A model generated the notes under the pieces. The model did not search any database. It saw only the letters and a program-made list of their open reading frames with translations, and was not told the origin of the DNA. From assembly GCA_033961575.1 (NCBI GenBank), contig CM066738.1, positions 66,377,478 to 66,441,477 on the forward strand: a stretch of 64,000 nucleotides of DNA, given 5' to 3'. Made by a program: the position numbers and the translations under genes. This document shows positions 22,487 through 34,445 of this stretch, piece by piece (position 1 is the first letter of the stretch; every line of letters begins with the position of its first letter). The DNA is from Aselliscus stoliczkanus. Lineage: Eukaryota; Chordata; Mammalia; Chiroptera; Hipposideridae.

Positions 22487-23345
22487 TTAAAGAAGCCCTT
22501 TTAACATTTCCTGCAAAGCTGGCTTGGTGGTAATGAATTCCTTTAACTTGTTCTTTTCTGGGAAGCTCTTTATCGCTCCTTCAATTTTAAATGATAACCT
22601 TACTGAATACAGCAATCTGGGTTGTAGGCCTTTATTTTTCATCACTTTGAAAACCTCCTGCCACTCTCTTCTGGCCTGCAAAGTTTCTGTAGAAAAGTCA
22701 GCTGATAATCTTATGGGGGTGCCCTTTTAAGTAACTTGCTGCCTTTCCCTTGCTCCTTTTAGGATTTGTCTTTGTCCTTAACCCTTGCCATTTTCACTAT
22801 AATGTGTCTTGGTGTGGGCCTGTTTGGGATCATCCTGGTTGGAACTCTCTGCACTTCCTGGGTTTGTATTTCAATGTCCTTTGCCAGGTTAGGGAAGTTT
22901 TCAGACATTATTACTTCAAATATGTTCTCAATCCCTTGCTCCTTCTCTTCTTCTGGTACTCCGATGATTCGAAGGTTATTATGTTTGATGTTGTCCCCCA
23001 GCTCTCTTAAACTATTTTCCATGTTTTTCATTCTTTTTTCTTTTTGTTGTTCTGCTTTGGTGATCTCTGCTATCTTGTCTTCTAAGTCACTGATTCAATT
23101 TTCTACTTCGTCCAATCTGCTAGTCATTCCATCGAATTTGTTATTTAATTCAGTAATTGCATTCTTAAGTTCTAGCTGGTTGCTATTCATGATTTCTCTA
23201 TCCTTTTTTATATTTGAACATTCTAATAATCAGTGTTCTGAACCGTGTCTCTGATAGGTTTTTTACCTCTATTTCCTCTAGTTCCACTGATTCAGGAGGT
23301 TTCTTCTGTTCTTTTATTTTGGTTGTATTTCTTTGTCTCCCCATT
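22487..23345 (-). pseudogene. L1 ORF1 of copy F, broken
   Basis: The start ATG at 23345 gives MGRQRNTTK and the QKKPPES phrase. The coiled coil lies around 23180-23030. A 90-codon open piece (23031-22759) covers the end of the coiled coil and the RRM (LRELGDNIKHNNLRIIGVPE, then PTPRHIIVKMARVKDKDKS). The last piece (22681-22487) ends MLKGLL. Frameshifts near 23230 and 22750 break it. It is more diverged from the ORF1s of A-E than those are from each other. Confidence 0.85.
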
Positions 23346-24488
23346 CTGGTTTACTCTTTGTACTTACTTCGATATAACAGATAAATCCCCCAGGTTTCTC
23401 AGTCTTTTCTGAGTAAATTTATATGGTGTGTGTCCTTCATATTTGAATTACTCCATCTCCCTATTCTCTTGTCCATGTATATCTGAGGTGTTCCTTGTGT
23501 TGTGTGTCTTCACCTGTTGAAGTTTAGCTTTGATTACTTTTGGCTTGTCAGTAAGTGGGATTGACTTCCAGGCTGATTAGCTGTGAGGATCAGCAGTGTC
23601 TGCAGTTTATGAGCTGCTGTGTGAGGGTTGACCCCTCTGATAAAGCTTGGACCCTTGGCCCTTGCACCTGTAGCAACTTCCTTTTGGGTGTCACTCCTGC
23701 AAGTCAAACCCAGAAATGCTCTGGTTTTATCTAAAGTTGGCCTCTGGGTATGATGATTCTTGTGTCTCCAGTGCCAGTCCTGGCTAAAGTCCACCAAGCT
23801 CTCTTCAGGTTGTCCTCTGCTGTACAAATATTCCTGTGCATCTTGTGGGAACAAAGACGGCCACCTGACACCTTGTGTAATCCTGACACTGCAGGTTTGC
23901 TGTCCATGAGTGTGTTTGTGACGTGTGATTGGTAGTTTTTACAAAGTCACTGCTGTTTCTGCTTTCGCCTGTCCCAAGGCAGGCTGTGCACCCTGCAGGC
24001 TCAATGATTGTCTTTGGGTACCCTTTCCGTTTACAGCCGTGGAGAATGAGAGAATTCCTTTTTGCCAAAAGCCAGCTTCCAGGAATATATTAGTGCGTCA
24101 GCAGCGGAACGTACCCTGCCTCTCAGGCCTTGCAGGAAAGGTGGGGGCGGGGTAGGTAGCTCACTCTGCAGCCTCTCCTGTGGCAGAAATTCTCGACCCC
24201 CTATGGGTAGCAATACCTCTGTAGTCTGCCCCTACTGCTCCATTCTGTGGTCAGTTTAAGAATGTGGCTTGGCAAGGGCCTAGGTTTCTGAGGGAGGGTG
24301 GGGGTGGGTTTTAATTTCTGTTATTTTTGTTTTTGTTTTTGTTTTGCTTTATGTCAAAGAGAGGAGGAAAAACAAACAAACAAGCAAAACAAAGAAACAA
24401 AATAATACAAACAAAAAAAACCCCACAGTCCCAACACTGTTTTGAGCTAAGGATTTTGCCTCATAGGCTCCAGAGGAGTTCCTGCTGC

Positions 24489-24880
24489 TCTCCCAAAGAG
24501 ACTGCTGGGGTTTAGGGGGCTCTGCGCACCCTGCAGTGGCTCAAATCTCCAGTCTGTCTCACAGGGACTTGCGTCTTTGCTTGGGTGCGCTGCGTCTTCC
24601 CCAACGGAGTATTCTTTCTTCTCCTGCTCATCAGGTTTCAGGCTTCTGCCTCAGAACCTGTGTGTGCCACAGTATTCCTGGTGCTCTCCCGGAGGGACTG
24701 CCGGGGTTTAGCAGACTGTGCACACCCTGCTGTGGCTCAGATCCCCGCTCCATCTCTCTCTGGTCCCGCATCTCCACCTGGCTCACTGCATCTCCCCCTC
24801 TCCGCGAGTATTCTTTCTTACCCTGCTTGCCCGGTTTCAGGCTTCTGCCTCAACATCTGCGCACTGAGGTGCTCTTGCTG
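24489..24880 (-). repeat. Two ~195-bp repeats in the 5' UTR of copy F
   Basis: CTCCC(A/G)(A/G)AG.GACTGC.GGGGTTTAG at 24489 and 24687 begins two similar blocks. Both pass through GAGTATTCTTTCTT and CAGGTTTCAGGCTTCTGCC-type phrases before the next begins. A weaker third block follows at about 25030-25100. Repeated 5'UTR units act as internal promoters in some L1s (mouse monomers); whether these do is unknown. Confidence 0.6.
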
Positions 24881-25390
24881 CGTTCCGTGGGACCCGGTGG
24901 ATGCAGAGACTGATCCCTGAACTGGGCAGGTGCAGGAATTGATCTTGCCCTGTCAGTGCCGGATTCTGCACCCTGCTTCCTGGAGACCTGGGGAGCTGTG
25001 GGTGCTGCTGCACGTCTCCTCTCTCTCCTCCCCCTCTCGCCTGGCCTGAGGCTTCTTCCTCAGGCTGCAGATCATTGTGTTCTTGCTGTGCTATAGGTGG
25101 GCCGTGGGGCGCTGGGAGCGAGCAGTGGAAACACTCACCAATCTGTTCTCTGAAGCTTGGTGCCTCTGCAACCGCGAGTGCAGGCTGTACCTCACGCGTC
25201 TCGCCCGCCTTCTTTCCCCACTTGCCCGGTCTGCCCACATTCCAGCAATTGTTGTGTGAGACTCTTAGTTGCTCTGTGTGATGAGTAGACGTCCCTTTGA
25301 AGAGTTGCAGAAGTTCAAATTGTGGATATTTCCAGGGAAGAACTCAGGGAGCTCTCCTCACAGCGGCCATCTAAAATTTATGTTGTTTTT

Positions 25391-27850
25391 AAAAAGAAAG
25401 TTGGCATTATTTCTGAGGGCAGAGGATTTGAGAATTGAAAAGGAGATGAAATTATCATAAACACGTGCATATTGTGTTGCTTTACATGAATTGAGCACTT
25501 GGAAATACAAATGATTCCAAAAATATTTCTGAGAATTAGTGGTCACATATGTTTTATTTAAATAAATTATTTGAATCCAGTTGGTCTTATTGTTCTTACA
25601 GTGCAGGTTCTTAAAATACTCTAAAAATCTACCTAAATATTTTTTTTTTTATTGACTGGTTGATCATTGTGAGGGAGGAGAGATAAATATATCTTATTCC
25701 TGTGCAACTTAAATTTTTTATTTTCTACATAGATGTATGACACTCCAGCCTCTTACCTCTAGGTAGAGTAATAAGGCTCAAATTTTTCAAAGAATTTATG
25801 TTATTTAGCTCAGAAGTCCTAATTTTTAATTCATAATTGCATAGAAATGGACTTAAATACCAGCTGTTTAATCTTTTTTTTTCAGATTAGTTGATGTATA
25901 GGTATTCGTTATGAAACATTTCTATGTATATAATAAAAACATGGACTGATAAATAAATGATGATAATTTTCTACTCTTGTTTCTCTGTGTAAAATTTTGT
26001 ATTTGTTTTTGTTGTATACTCAAGCTGATTCTATAGTTATAGTAGCAGTATGTTTCCAGTATAATTTCTTCTTTGTGTTAGCCAAAACCGTCAACTATGG
26101 CCTATCCAGCACTGACCTAGGAAAGAGGAGATCTCTGTTCTAGTCTCAGTTCTGCTACCAAATAGCTGTATGGTTTGGGGAAAGTTATGTAGCTTTGCTT
26201 GCTGCTTTATTCAATGAAGTGATTTAACTTTTATTTTTGGTCTCATTCAAGGTCCTGAATTCCATATCTATATTTAAATTTGCATAGCAGTACATCAGAA
26301 CAATTAATAATTGTGGTTATAGATTGCCCACCATGACATTACCATGTAGATTACACCAAAGGGTATAATGGAAAATGATCATTGAACTGAACCCTGAAGT
26401 GGCCTTAAGAATAACATTACTACTGGGAGTGTTGATGTATTATCAAACAACCACTGGTTTTAAAGGTCAGCTATTCAAACATACTTATATTAGGATATGC
26501 TTAATTCCCTTCCTCCTATGCTCATATGACACAACTGAACATAACTGAAAAAGATCACAGAGTACCCAATAATCCTAGGAAATGGTCACACTGTACTAAA
26601 GGAAATTAAAGAAACAAGAGCAATTATAAGATTCACAGCAGTGAGGTGAAAGAAAAGGTTGAAATGACATTTCTAATTTAGAAATTCTATTTATAGTCTC
26701 TGGTGACTTTCCAAGACTGTTCAGTTTGGACTTACATGCTTTGGACATATTCTCAACTTCAACGCAAATTTGTCTGAGATCATTATGTAATTCTATTCAT
26801 TCATCTGAGCTTCTACAGTGTGTCATGGAAAACAAGTTGATATTTTTTGGGGAAAAATTCAAAGATATATTGCTCACGTGTTAAGGAATAGCTGTATGTT
26901 TCACTCTTATATAGTGATATATTGACAACATGATTCTTTTCAAAGAACTTAATGAGGCAACTCCAATAAAGTAACTCTAGAATACAATATATATTTGACT
27001 ATATTTCTCCCTAGAATTTCTCTCATAAAAATGGTGTTTCTGCTGTTGGTATGAAAACAAATACCCCTTTTATTCCAGAAAGATAGTCTTATAAAGACAT
27101 CAGATGATTAAAGACTTATTTTCTAACATACCACTATAATAAGGAAATTCATGTAATCAGTCAGTGAAATATACTGGGAACTCTTACATCTATTAAGGAA
27201 CAGGGGATCAGCTGCATTTTCTCCCATATTACTTCATAAATACTTAATAACACATTATATCATATGGCTATTTAGTTTACACCTCCATCTTAATCATGTT
27301 TGCAATTGTGCCAACAAGTTTCAAATCACATCTGTCGGAACAAAGGGCCTTTGTCTTGTAAAAAAATAAAAGAAAGCAAAGAGTCCACCATAAATGGTTG
27401 AATATTTTACAATTTCACAGTTTTAGGAGGTAGGATAACATGAAAAGCTCCTCTGTGGGATTTCTTCAGAAGAAATTAAAATAAGATGTAGAAAATAATT
27501 TGTTTATTGAGTTATTACACATGCTTCCAGGAAATTCCCAAGGCAAAATGAGTAAATAAATGAAAACAACTGATTTTTTCATTGTGTCAGTATAATGCTC
27601 TGGAGAGATTGCCCTCCAACCAACTTGTCAGAAAATAGAAATGGAGCAGGCATAGAAAGACTTATAGACTTTCTGTCCATTTCTACATCAGAGGAATATG
27701 GGCCTTCTTGTTATTATTAATATTTGCTCTCTACGAACTGTGGAAAAGCCTGGCCTCTTAATATCGTGCTGAAATGCTAGAAAACTCACAAGGTTACTAT
27801 CATATATCGCACAAGACTCTCATTTGATTCTTTGTGTTAAAAAGCCCAGT
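25391..27850. other. Unique AT-rich stretch, no gene seen
   Basis: No long open frame on either strand and no splice-flanked exon that I can support. Apart from a MIR near 26120-26215 I recognise no repeat. It is one of the larger non-repeat islands of the window. Confidence 0.5.
26120..26215 (+). repeat. MIR-type SINE remnant
   Basis: CTCTGTTCTAGTCTCAGTTC, then CCAAATAGCTGTATGGTTTG and GGGAAAGTTATGTAGCTTTG, follows the MIR core in forward order with the expected spacing. Confidence 0.7.
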
Positions 27851-28440
27851 GGAGAGTTCCAGTATGATGGCAGAATAGACAGACCCTCTCCGTACTGCCT
27901 CCCAGGATCACATCAAAATTACAAATAATTTACGCAACATTTAACCTCGGAAGTCTCCTGAACACTAGATGAACAGAAACTCTAAATGAACGACCTAAAG
28001 AGGAGGCCACATCAAGTCTGGTAGGAGGGGTGCAGATGAGAGAGGGTGAGCCCCTTGAGGGATGCCTCAGCTGTGTGGGGAGGATTCTGTGATTGGGAGA
28101 GAGACCCTCCGGCCCCACACCGAACTCACTAGCCCAGAATTGCTTTGCCAGGAAGAGAAGTTCCACAATAGTGGGCAGTAGAAATTAGTGAGGACTCCCT
28201 TTGCTCGGCTCGGTGAGGCTGGCGGCAGCTGGAGAACCAGTGGGGATGGCGCACGGGTTTGCTCACCGGCTAGGACTCACCCGGTTCCTATCGGAGGGAG
28301 TAGCTGCATAAGCTGGACCCAGGAGCCTGTGGGGAGGGACTGAACTGAGCACCTTTGATGCAGAAGTTGGAGGTTTTGGGACTATTGTTCCACTGGTGTG
28401 GAGCTTGCACACGAGCGGTGTACAGGAGGCCGCCATTGTT

Positions 28441-28896
28441 TCAGGGTTGGGCCCTCCTACAGAGGGTCAGATCAGGGATCCCATTGGTCTGGTGAACTTG
28501 GCACAGGAGTGCGTGCGTGCATGCGCATGGGGCCTTGGATTCCCACTGTCCGCCCTGCTTGTGTTGCATTGCCAGGGAAACACCTAGCAGGTGCCCTCCG
28601 GCTCCATCAGGCTGCTCACTGAGATGCAGGAGTGCGCCAGCGGACGTGGATCCCCACCCTCCGCCCTGCTTGTGCTGCGTTTCCAAGGAAATGCCGGGCG
28701 GGTGCCCTCCGGCACCATCAGGTTGCTCACTGAGACTTGTGTGAGCCACCTTGGGTCCCCACCCTCCTCCCTTATTGTGCTGCGTTTCCAAGGAAATGCT
28801 GGGCGGATGCCCTCCAGCATCATCAGGCTGCTCACTGAGACGCAGGAGTGCACAAGCTGCCTTGGATCCCCACCCTCCGCTGTGCTTGTGCTGCAT
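28441..28896 (-). other. Antisense open frame across the 5' UTR repeats of copy D
   Basis: A 151-codon frame antisense to L1. It repeats LSEQP, then GGHPP, SLETQH and GGGWGS about every 35-37 residues because the tandem units are 105 and 111 bp, both multiples of three. Related phrases occur in the antisense frames of B and E. No evidence of expression can be had from sequence; chance openness in GC-rich DNA is the null hypothesis. Confidence 0.3.
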
Positions 28897-28960
28897 TGCC
28901 AGGGAAATGCAGGGCGGGTGCTCTCCAGCTGCATCAGTCTGTTCACTGAGACTCAGTAGC
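28543..28960 (+). repeat. Four tandem ~105-111-bp units in the 5' UTR of copy D
   Basis: Units begin at about 28543, 28653, 28758 and 28870. Each runs CCACCCTCCGCCCTGCTTGT, then a TGCCAGGGAAA or TTCCAAGGAAA phrase, CAGGCTGCTCACTGAGA, and a GGATCC or GGGTCC end. Copies B and E have one such unit and A about two, so unit number varies between copies. Tandem 5'UTR units can add promoter strength in other L1s; that role here is inference. Confidence 0.85.
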
Positions 28961-29100
28961 AGACAACCTGCAACAACCTGTGAAGATTTATTTATTTATT
29001 TATTTTTTGGTAGTGACCACGGTTCCAGAGCACACAGCAGCTAATTGTGGAAAGCGCTCTGCAACGCTGAGCAAGTGGTCTGCAGATTAAAGAGAATAGA

Positions 29101-29178
29101 CAGCCCCCCACCTCTTTCCTTTTTCTTTTTTCTTCTTTTCTCTCTTTCTTTTCTTTGTTCCTTTCTCTTCTTTCTAGG
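29101..29178 (+). promoter_or_regulatory. Pyrimidine tract ending in AG just before ORF1 (candidate splice acceptor)
   Basis: About 75 bases of almost pure C/T end TTTCTAG at 29171-29177, directly before GTGATCTATTTAATACATC. Copies A, B and E have the same GTGATCTATCTAATAC without the pyrimidine tract. The pattern meets splice-acceptor rules, and a transcript spliced from an upstream donor would place ORF1 near its 5' end. Equally, it may be a simple low-complexity insertion. Confidence 0.35.
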
Positions 29179-29222
29179 TGATCTATTTAATACATCAAAG
29201 CATTCACAGAACGACAGCCAGA

Positions 29223-30149
29223 ATGAAAAATCAAATAAACATGTCCCAAGTAAAAGATCAGAAGAAAACTCTAGAAATGGAACTAAATGAAACAGAGGTA
29301 TCCACACTTTCAGAGACAGAGTTTAGAACACTGATGATAAGAATGTTTAAGGGACTTAGCGAGGATATAAAGAAGGATAGGGAAACCATAAAAAACAACC
29401 TGATAGAACTAAAGAATACAATAACTGAAATGAAGAACACACTCGAAGGAATCACCAGTAGAATAGATGAAGCAGAGGAGCAGATCAGCGAATTAGAAGA
29501 CAAAATAGCAGAAACCACCCAGCTGGAACAACAAAAAGAAAAAAGAATAAAAAAGAATGAAAATAGTTTAAGAGACCTCTGGGACAACAAGAAGGACAAC
29601 AACCTTTCCGTCATAGGAATACCAGACGGAGAAGAGAAGAAGCAAGGGATCGAGAATGTATTTAAAGAAATAATGACTGAAAGATTCCCTACCCTGGTGA
29701 AGTAAACCGACATAAAAGCCCAGGATGTACAGAGAGTTCCAAACAGGCTGAACCCAAACAGGACCACACCAAGACACATCATAGTTAAAATAGCAAAGGT
29801 TAAAGACAGAGACAGAATCCTAAATGCAGCAAGAGAAAAACAGCAGGTTACATAAAAAGGAACTCCTATAAGACTAACAGCAGACTTTTCTTCAGAAACT
29901 CTGCAGGCCAGAAGGGAGTGGCAGGAGATATTTAAAGTGACACAAAATAAAGATCTACAACCAAGATTGCTCTACCCAGCACGGTTTTCACTTAAAATTG
30001 AAGGAGAGATAAAGAGCTTCTCAGAAAAGAATAAGGTTAAGGAGTTCATTACCACCAAGCCAGCATTGCAGGAAATGTTAAAAGAGCTTTTTTTTAAGCA
30101 GAAGACAGGGGGAAACAAGCTAACCCAGGAAGACAGGAAATACAGATAA
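29223..30149 (+). pseudogene. L1 ORF1 of copy D, one frame with two nonsense codons
   Basis: One continuous frame of about 308 codons from ATG 29223 (MKNQINMSQVKDQ) to the stop at 30149, interrupted only by TAA at 29703-29705 and TAA at 29853-29855. The coiled coil (ITSRIDEAEEQISELEDKIA), the RRM and the C-terminal domain (ending TQEDRKYR) are all in phase. An eight-T run near 30088 keeps the frame open past the point where B and E (six T's) stop. ORF2 starts four bases after the stop, as is usual in L1. Confidence 0.9.
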
Positions 30150-30153
30150 CAAA

Positions 30154-33100
30154 ATGGCAATAAATATACACCTATCAGTAATTACTTTAAATGTGAATGG
30201 GCTAAATGCTCCAATCAAAAGACACAGAGTGGCTGAATGGATAAGAAAACAGGACCCATGCATATGCTGTCTACAAGAGACTCATCTTAGATCAAAAGAC
30301 ACACACAGACTGAAAGTAAAGGGATGGAATAATATATTTCATGCAAATGGAAATGAGAAAAAAGCTGGAATAGCAATACTTATTTCAGACAAAATAGACT
30401 TTAGAATGAAGACTACAATAAAAGACAAAGAAGGGCACTACACAATAATAAAGGGATCAATTCAACGAGAGGACATAACCCTAGTAAACATCTATGCACC
30501 CAATATAGGAGATCCTAAATATATAAAACAGATTTTGACAGACATAAAGGCAGAGACCAACAGTAAAACTATCATGGTAGGGGATTTCAACACCCTGTTG
30601 TCACCAATGGACCAATCCCCCAGACAGAAAATCAACACGGACATAGTGGCCTTAAATGACACTTTAGACCAGCTGGATTTAATTGATATTTTTAGAGCAT
30701 TTCACCCCAAAGCTACAGAATATACATTCGTCTCAAATGCACATGGAACATTCTCCAAGATAGACCATATATTAGGCCACAAAACAAGTCTCAACAAATT
30801 TAAGAAGATTGCAATCATATGAAGTGTCTTCTCCGACCACAGTGCTATGAAACTAGAAATCAATTATAAGAAGAAATCTGAAAAGCTTACAAATACATGG
30901 AGACTAAATTACATGCTACTAAATAGTGAGTGGGTCAAAAATGAGATCAAGGATTAAATCAAAAGATACCTCAAGACAAACAAAAATGAAAACACCGCGA
31001 CCCAAAATCTCTGGGATGCAATGAAAGCAGTCCTAAGAGGAAAGTTCATAGCAGTGCAGGCCTAGCTAAAGAAGGAAGAAATATCTCATATCAACAGACC
31101 CTCTTTACACCTAAGGGAACTCGAAAAAAAAAACAGCAAAACAAGCCTAAAGGGAGCATAAGGAAGGAAATAATAAAGACCAGAGCAGAAATAAATGAAA
31201 TGGAGAACAAAAGCACAATACAAAAGATCAATGAAACCAAGAGTTGGTGTTTTGAAAGATAAACAAAATCAACAACCCCTTAGCACGACCAACCAAGAAA
31301 AAGAGAGAGGATCCAAATGAATAAAATCAGAAAAGAAAGAGGAGAAGTTAGAAATACAGAAAATTTTAAGAAAATATTATAAGCAACAATATGCTAACAA
31401 ATTCGACAATCTGGAAGAAATAGATAAATTTCTAGAAGCATACAATCTACCAAGTCTGAACCAAAAGGAGACAGAAACTCTGAACAGACTGATTACTGCC
31501 AAAGAAATTGAATCAGTAATCAACAATCTTCCAACATACAGAAGCCCTGGACCAGATGGCTACACAGGTGAATTTTAGAAAACATTCAAAAAAGAATTAG
31601 TACCTATTCTCCTCAAACTATTCCAAAAAATTCAGAAGGAGGGAAGGCTGCCAAATTATTTCCATGAAGCCACTATCACCCTGATTCCAAAGTCAGTCAA
31701 AGATATGACAAAAAAGGAAAACTATAGGCCAATATCCCTAATGAACATAGATGCAAAATTTCTCAACAAAATACTAGAAAGCAAATTCAGCATCTCATTA
31801 AAAAGATCATACACCACGACAAGTGGGATTCATTCCTGGTATGCAAGGCTGGTTCAATATCCACAAATCAATTAACGTAATACATCATATTAACAAAATG
31901 ATAAATAAAAATCATACGATCATATGAATTAATGCAGAAAAGGCATTTAAAAAAATCCAGCAGCCATTTATGATAAAGACTCTAAACAAAGTGGGAACAG
32001 TGGGATCATATCTCAACATAATAAAGGTTATATATGATAAGCCCACAATAAACATCGTACTCAATGGGGAAAGCCTGAAAGCTTTAACCTTAAGATCGGG
32101 AACAAGTCAAGGCTGCCCGCTTTCACTACTTCTATTTAACATAGTTCTGGAAGTTCTAGCCACAGCAATCAGACAAGAAAATGAAATAAAAGTCATCCAA
32201 ATTGGAAAAGAGGCAGTAAAATTGTCATTATATGCAGATGACATGATACTATATATAGAGAATCCCAGAGACTCCACCAAAAACTGCTAGAACTGATACA
32301 CGAATTTGGTAAGGTAGCAGGATACAAAATTAATATTCAGAAATCATTGGCATTTCTATACACCAATAATAAACTATCAGAAGAAGAAATCAGGAAATCA
32401 TTCCCTTTTACAATTGCTTCAAAAACAATAAAATATCTAGGAATCAATTTAACTAAAGAAGTAAAAGACCTGTACTCAGAAAATTATGAGACACTGAAGA
32501 GAGAAATCAAAGAAGATACAAATAAATGGAAATACATACCATGCTCATGGATAGGAAGAATTAATATAGTTAAAATGTCAATACTACATAAAGCAATATA
32601 TAGATTCAATGCAATTCCAATCAAACTACCAAGGACATTTTTCTCAGAAATAGAACATAGAATCCTAAAATTTATATGGAGCCACAAAAGACCCCGAATA
32701 GCTATGGTAATGTTGAGAAATAAGAACAAAGTGGGAGGCATCACACTACCTGACATCAAAACATACTACAAGGCTACAGTAATCAAACAGTATGGTACTG
32801 GCATAAAAACAGACACATAGACCAATGAAATAGAATAGAGAGCCCAGGAATAAACCCATCTATATACGGTCATTTAATCTATGACAATGGAAGCAAGAAT
32901 TTACACTGGAGTAAAGATAGTCTATTTAATAAATGGCGCTCGGAAAATTGGACTGACACATGCAGAATAATGAAAATAGACCACCTACTTACACCATATA
33001 CGAGAACAAACTCAAAATGGATTAAAGACTTAAATGTAAGACCTGAAATAATAAAACTCCTAGAAGAAAATATAGTGAATAAGTTTGCAGACATTACTCT

Positions 33101-33949
33101 GAGTAATATTTTCACTGATCTATCCCCTCGGGCAAGGGAAATAAAAGAAAAAAAGAACATATGGGATTACATCAAACTTAAAAGTTTTTTCCCAGCAAAG
33201 GAAATCATCAATAAAACAAAAAGGCAGCCTACTGAATGGGAGAAGATATTTGCCAATGATATATCTGATAAGGGGTTGATGTTCAAAATTTATAAAACAC
33301 TCATGCAATTCAACACCAAAAAAACAAACAACCCAACTAAAAATTGGGCAGAGGATATGAGGAGGCGTTTTTCTAAAGAGGACATACAGATAGCCAATAA
33401 GAAAAAATGTTGAACCTCACTAATCATCAGAGAAATGCAAATAAAAACCACAATGAGATACCACCTCAGTCCACTCAGAATGTCTATCATCAACAAATCA
33501 ACAAACAAGTGCTGGTGAGCGTGTGGAGAATAGGGAACCCTGGTGCACTGTTGGTGGCACTGCAAATTAGTGCAGCCGTTATGGAAATCAGTATGGAGGT
33601 ATCTCAAAACACTGGAAATGGAACTGCCATATGACCCAGCAATTCCACTCTGGGGAATCTACCCAGAGGAATCCAAGACACTAATTGGAAAAAATATATG
33701 CACCCTATGTTTATTGCAGCGCTATTTACAATAGCCAAGACTTGGAAACAACCGAAATGCCCATCGGTAGATGACTGGCTTAAGAAACTGTGGTACATTT
33801 ATATAATGGAATATTAGTCCACTATAAAGAAGAATGAAATTGTACCATTTGCAACGATATGGATGGACCTAGAGACTATTATGTTGAGTGAAATAAGTCA
33901 GTCGGAGAAAGACAAATACCATATGATCTCACTTATATGTGGAATTTGA
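30154..33949 (+). pseudogene. L1 ORF2 of copy D, endonuclease intact, remainder broken
   Basis: ATG at 30154. The first 222 codons are uninterrupted and hold the APE-type endonuclease with its LNVNG asparagine, QETHL glutamate, VGDFNT Asp/Asn pair and KIDHILGH Asp-His pair. The first stop is TGA 30820-30822. Reverse-transcriptase pieces follow: 31970-32290 with the catalytic YADD at 32231-32242 ([13 protein letters not shown]), 32347-32820 (157 codons), 32970-33413 and 33543-33734. The final codons ([12 protein letters not shown]) end TGA 33947-33949. Net length is not a multiple of three. The YADD Asp pair is intact, so loss of function came from stops and frameshifts rather than loss of the active site. 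Confidence 0.92.
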
Positions 33950-34445
33950 AAAACTGAATGAATGAGCAATATATCTATGAGATATAGAGGACAAACAGGG
34001 TTGCTAGTTGGGAGGGGAGTGGGGATGAGGGAGAAGGGGAAAGGATTAGACAGCATAAATAGGTAACTACAATATTGTTACAGGGATATGAAAGACAGTT
34101 TGTGGAATATAATGTTGTTAAAATTTTATGGGGTGTCAGATGGTCACATGTTTTGTTTGGGAGACCACTTTATGCATTGAGTAGAGGCTTGATCACTGCT
34201 CTGTATACCTGAAATTGATGTTGTATAATATTGTATGCCAACAGTAATTGAATATATAGGTAGTCACGTGATGTGGATTATACGGTGGAAGGGAATGAAA
34301 GGAATTGTAATAGATAGTATGATATGGGGGAAGGAAAAGGAGGGAGAATTGGGGGAGGGGAGTCATCACTTTGAGGGGTAAAAAGTATAACCATTGCACT
34401 TTGTTGTACACCTGAAGCTAATTATAAATATATATATATATATAA

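Larger units (their letters stand above)
18081..25372 (-). mobile_element. Full-length L1 (copy F), minus strand
   Basis: 7292 bp bounded by an 18-bp duplication AAAATTT(G/A)TGTTGTTTTT at 18063-18080 and 25373-25390 (one mismatch). On the minus strand it has a GC-rich 5' UTR of about 2 kb (25372-23346) beginning near GATGGCCGCTGTGAGGAG, ORF1 (23345-22487), ORF2 (22434-18611), a 3' UTR and an A-rich tail. Its 5' UTR is unlike that of A, B, E or D. Both ORFs are broken, so the copy is inactive, but nothing large is missing. No younger insertion lies inside it, which suggests it is fairly recent. Confidence 0.95.
27851..34440 (+). mobile_element. Full-length L1 (copy D)
   Basis: About 6.6 kb. 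It begins near GAGAGTTCCAGTATGATGGC and has a 5' UTR (to 29222), ORF1 (29223-30149), ORF2 (30154-33949), a 3' UTR and an AT-rich tail (TATATATATATATA at 34430-34445). I could not find a convincing target duplication; AAGCCCAGT at 27842 against AAGCCCGTT at 34466 is only suggestive. The 5' UTR combines the ~108-bp unit type of A, B and E (here four units) with a downstream segment of copy C type (GCAGACAACCTGCAACAACC). It is the best-preserved autonomous-type element here together with F, but is not active because ORF1 has two stops and ORF2 several breaks. Confidence 0.93.

Noticed and set aside
24536..24920. Antisense frames of 125 and 111 codons in the 5' UTR of copy F
   Set aside because: They overlap each other in different phases, share no phrases with the antisense frames of B, D and E, and lie in GC-rich DNA where long frames arise by chance.
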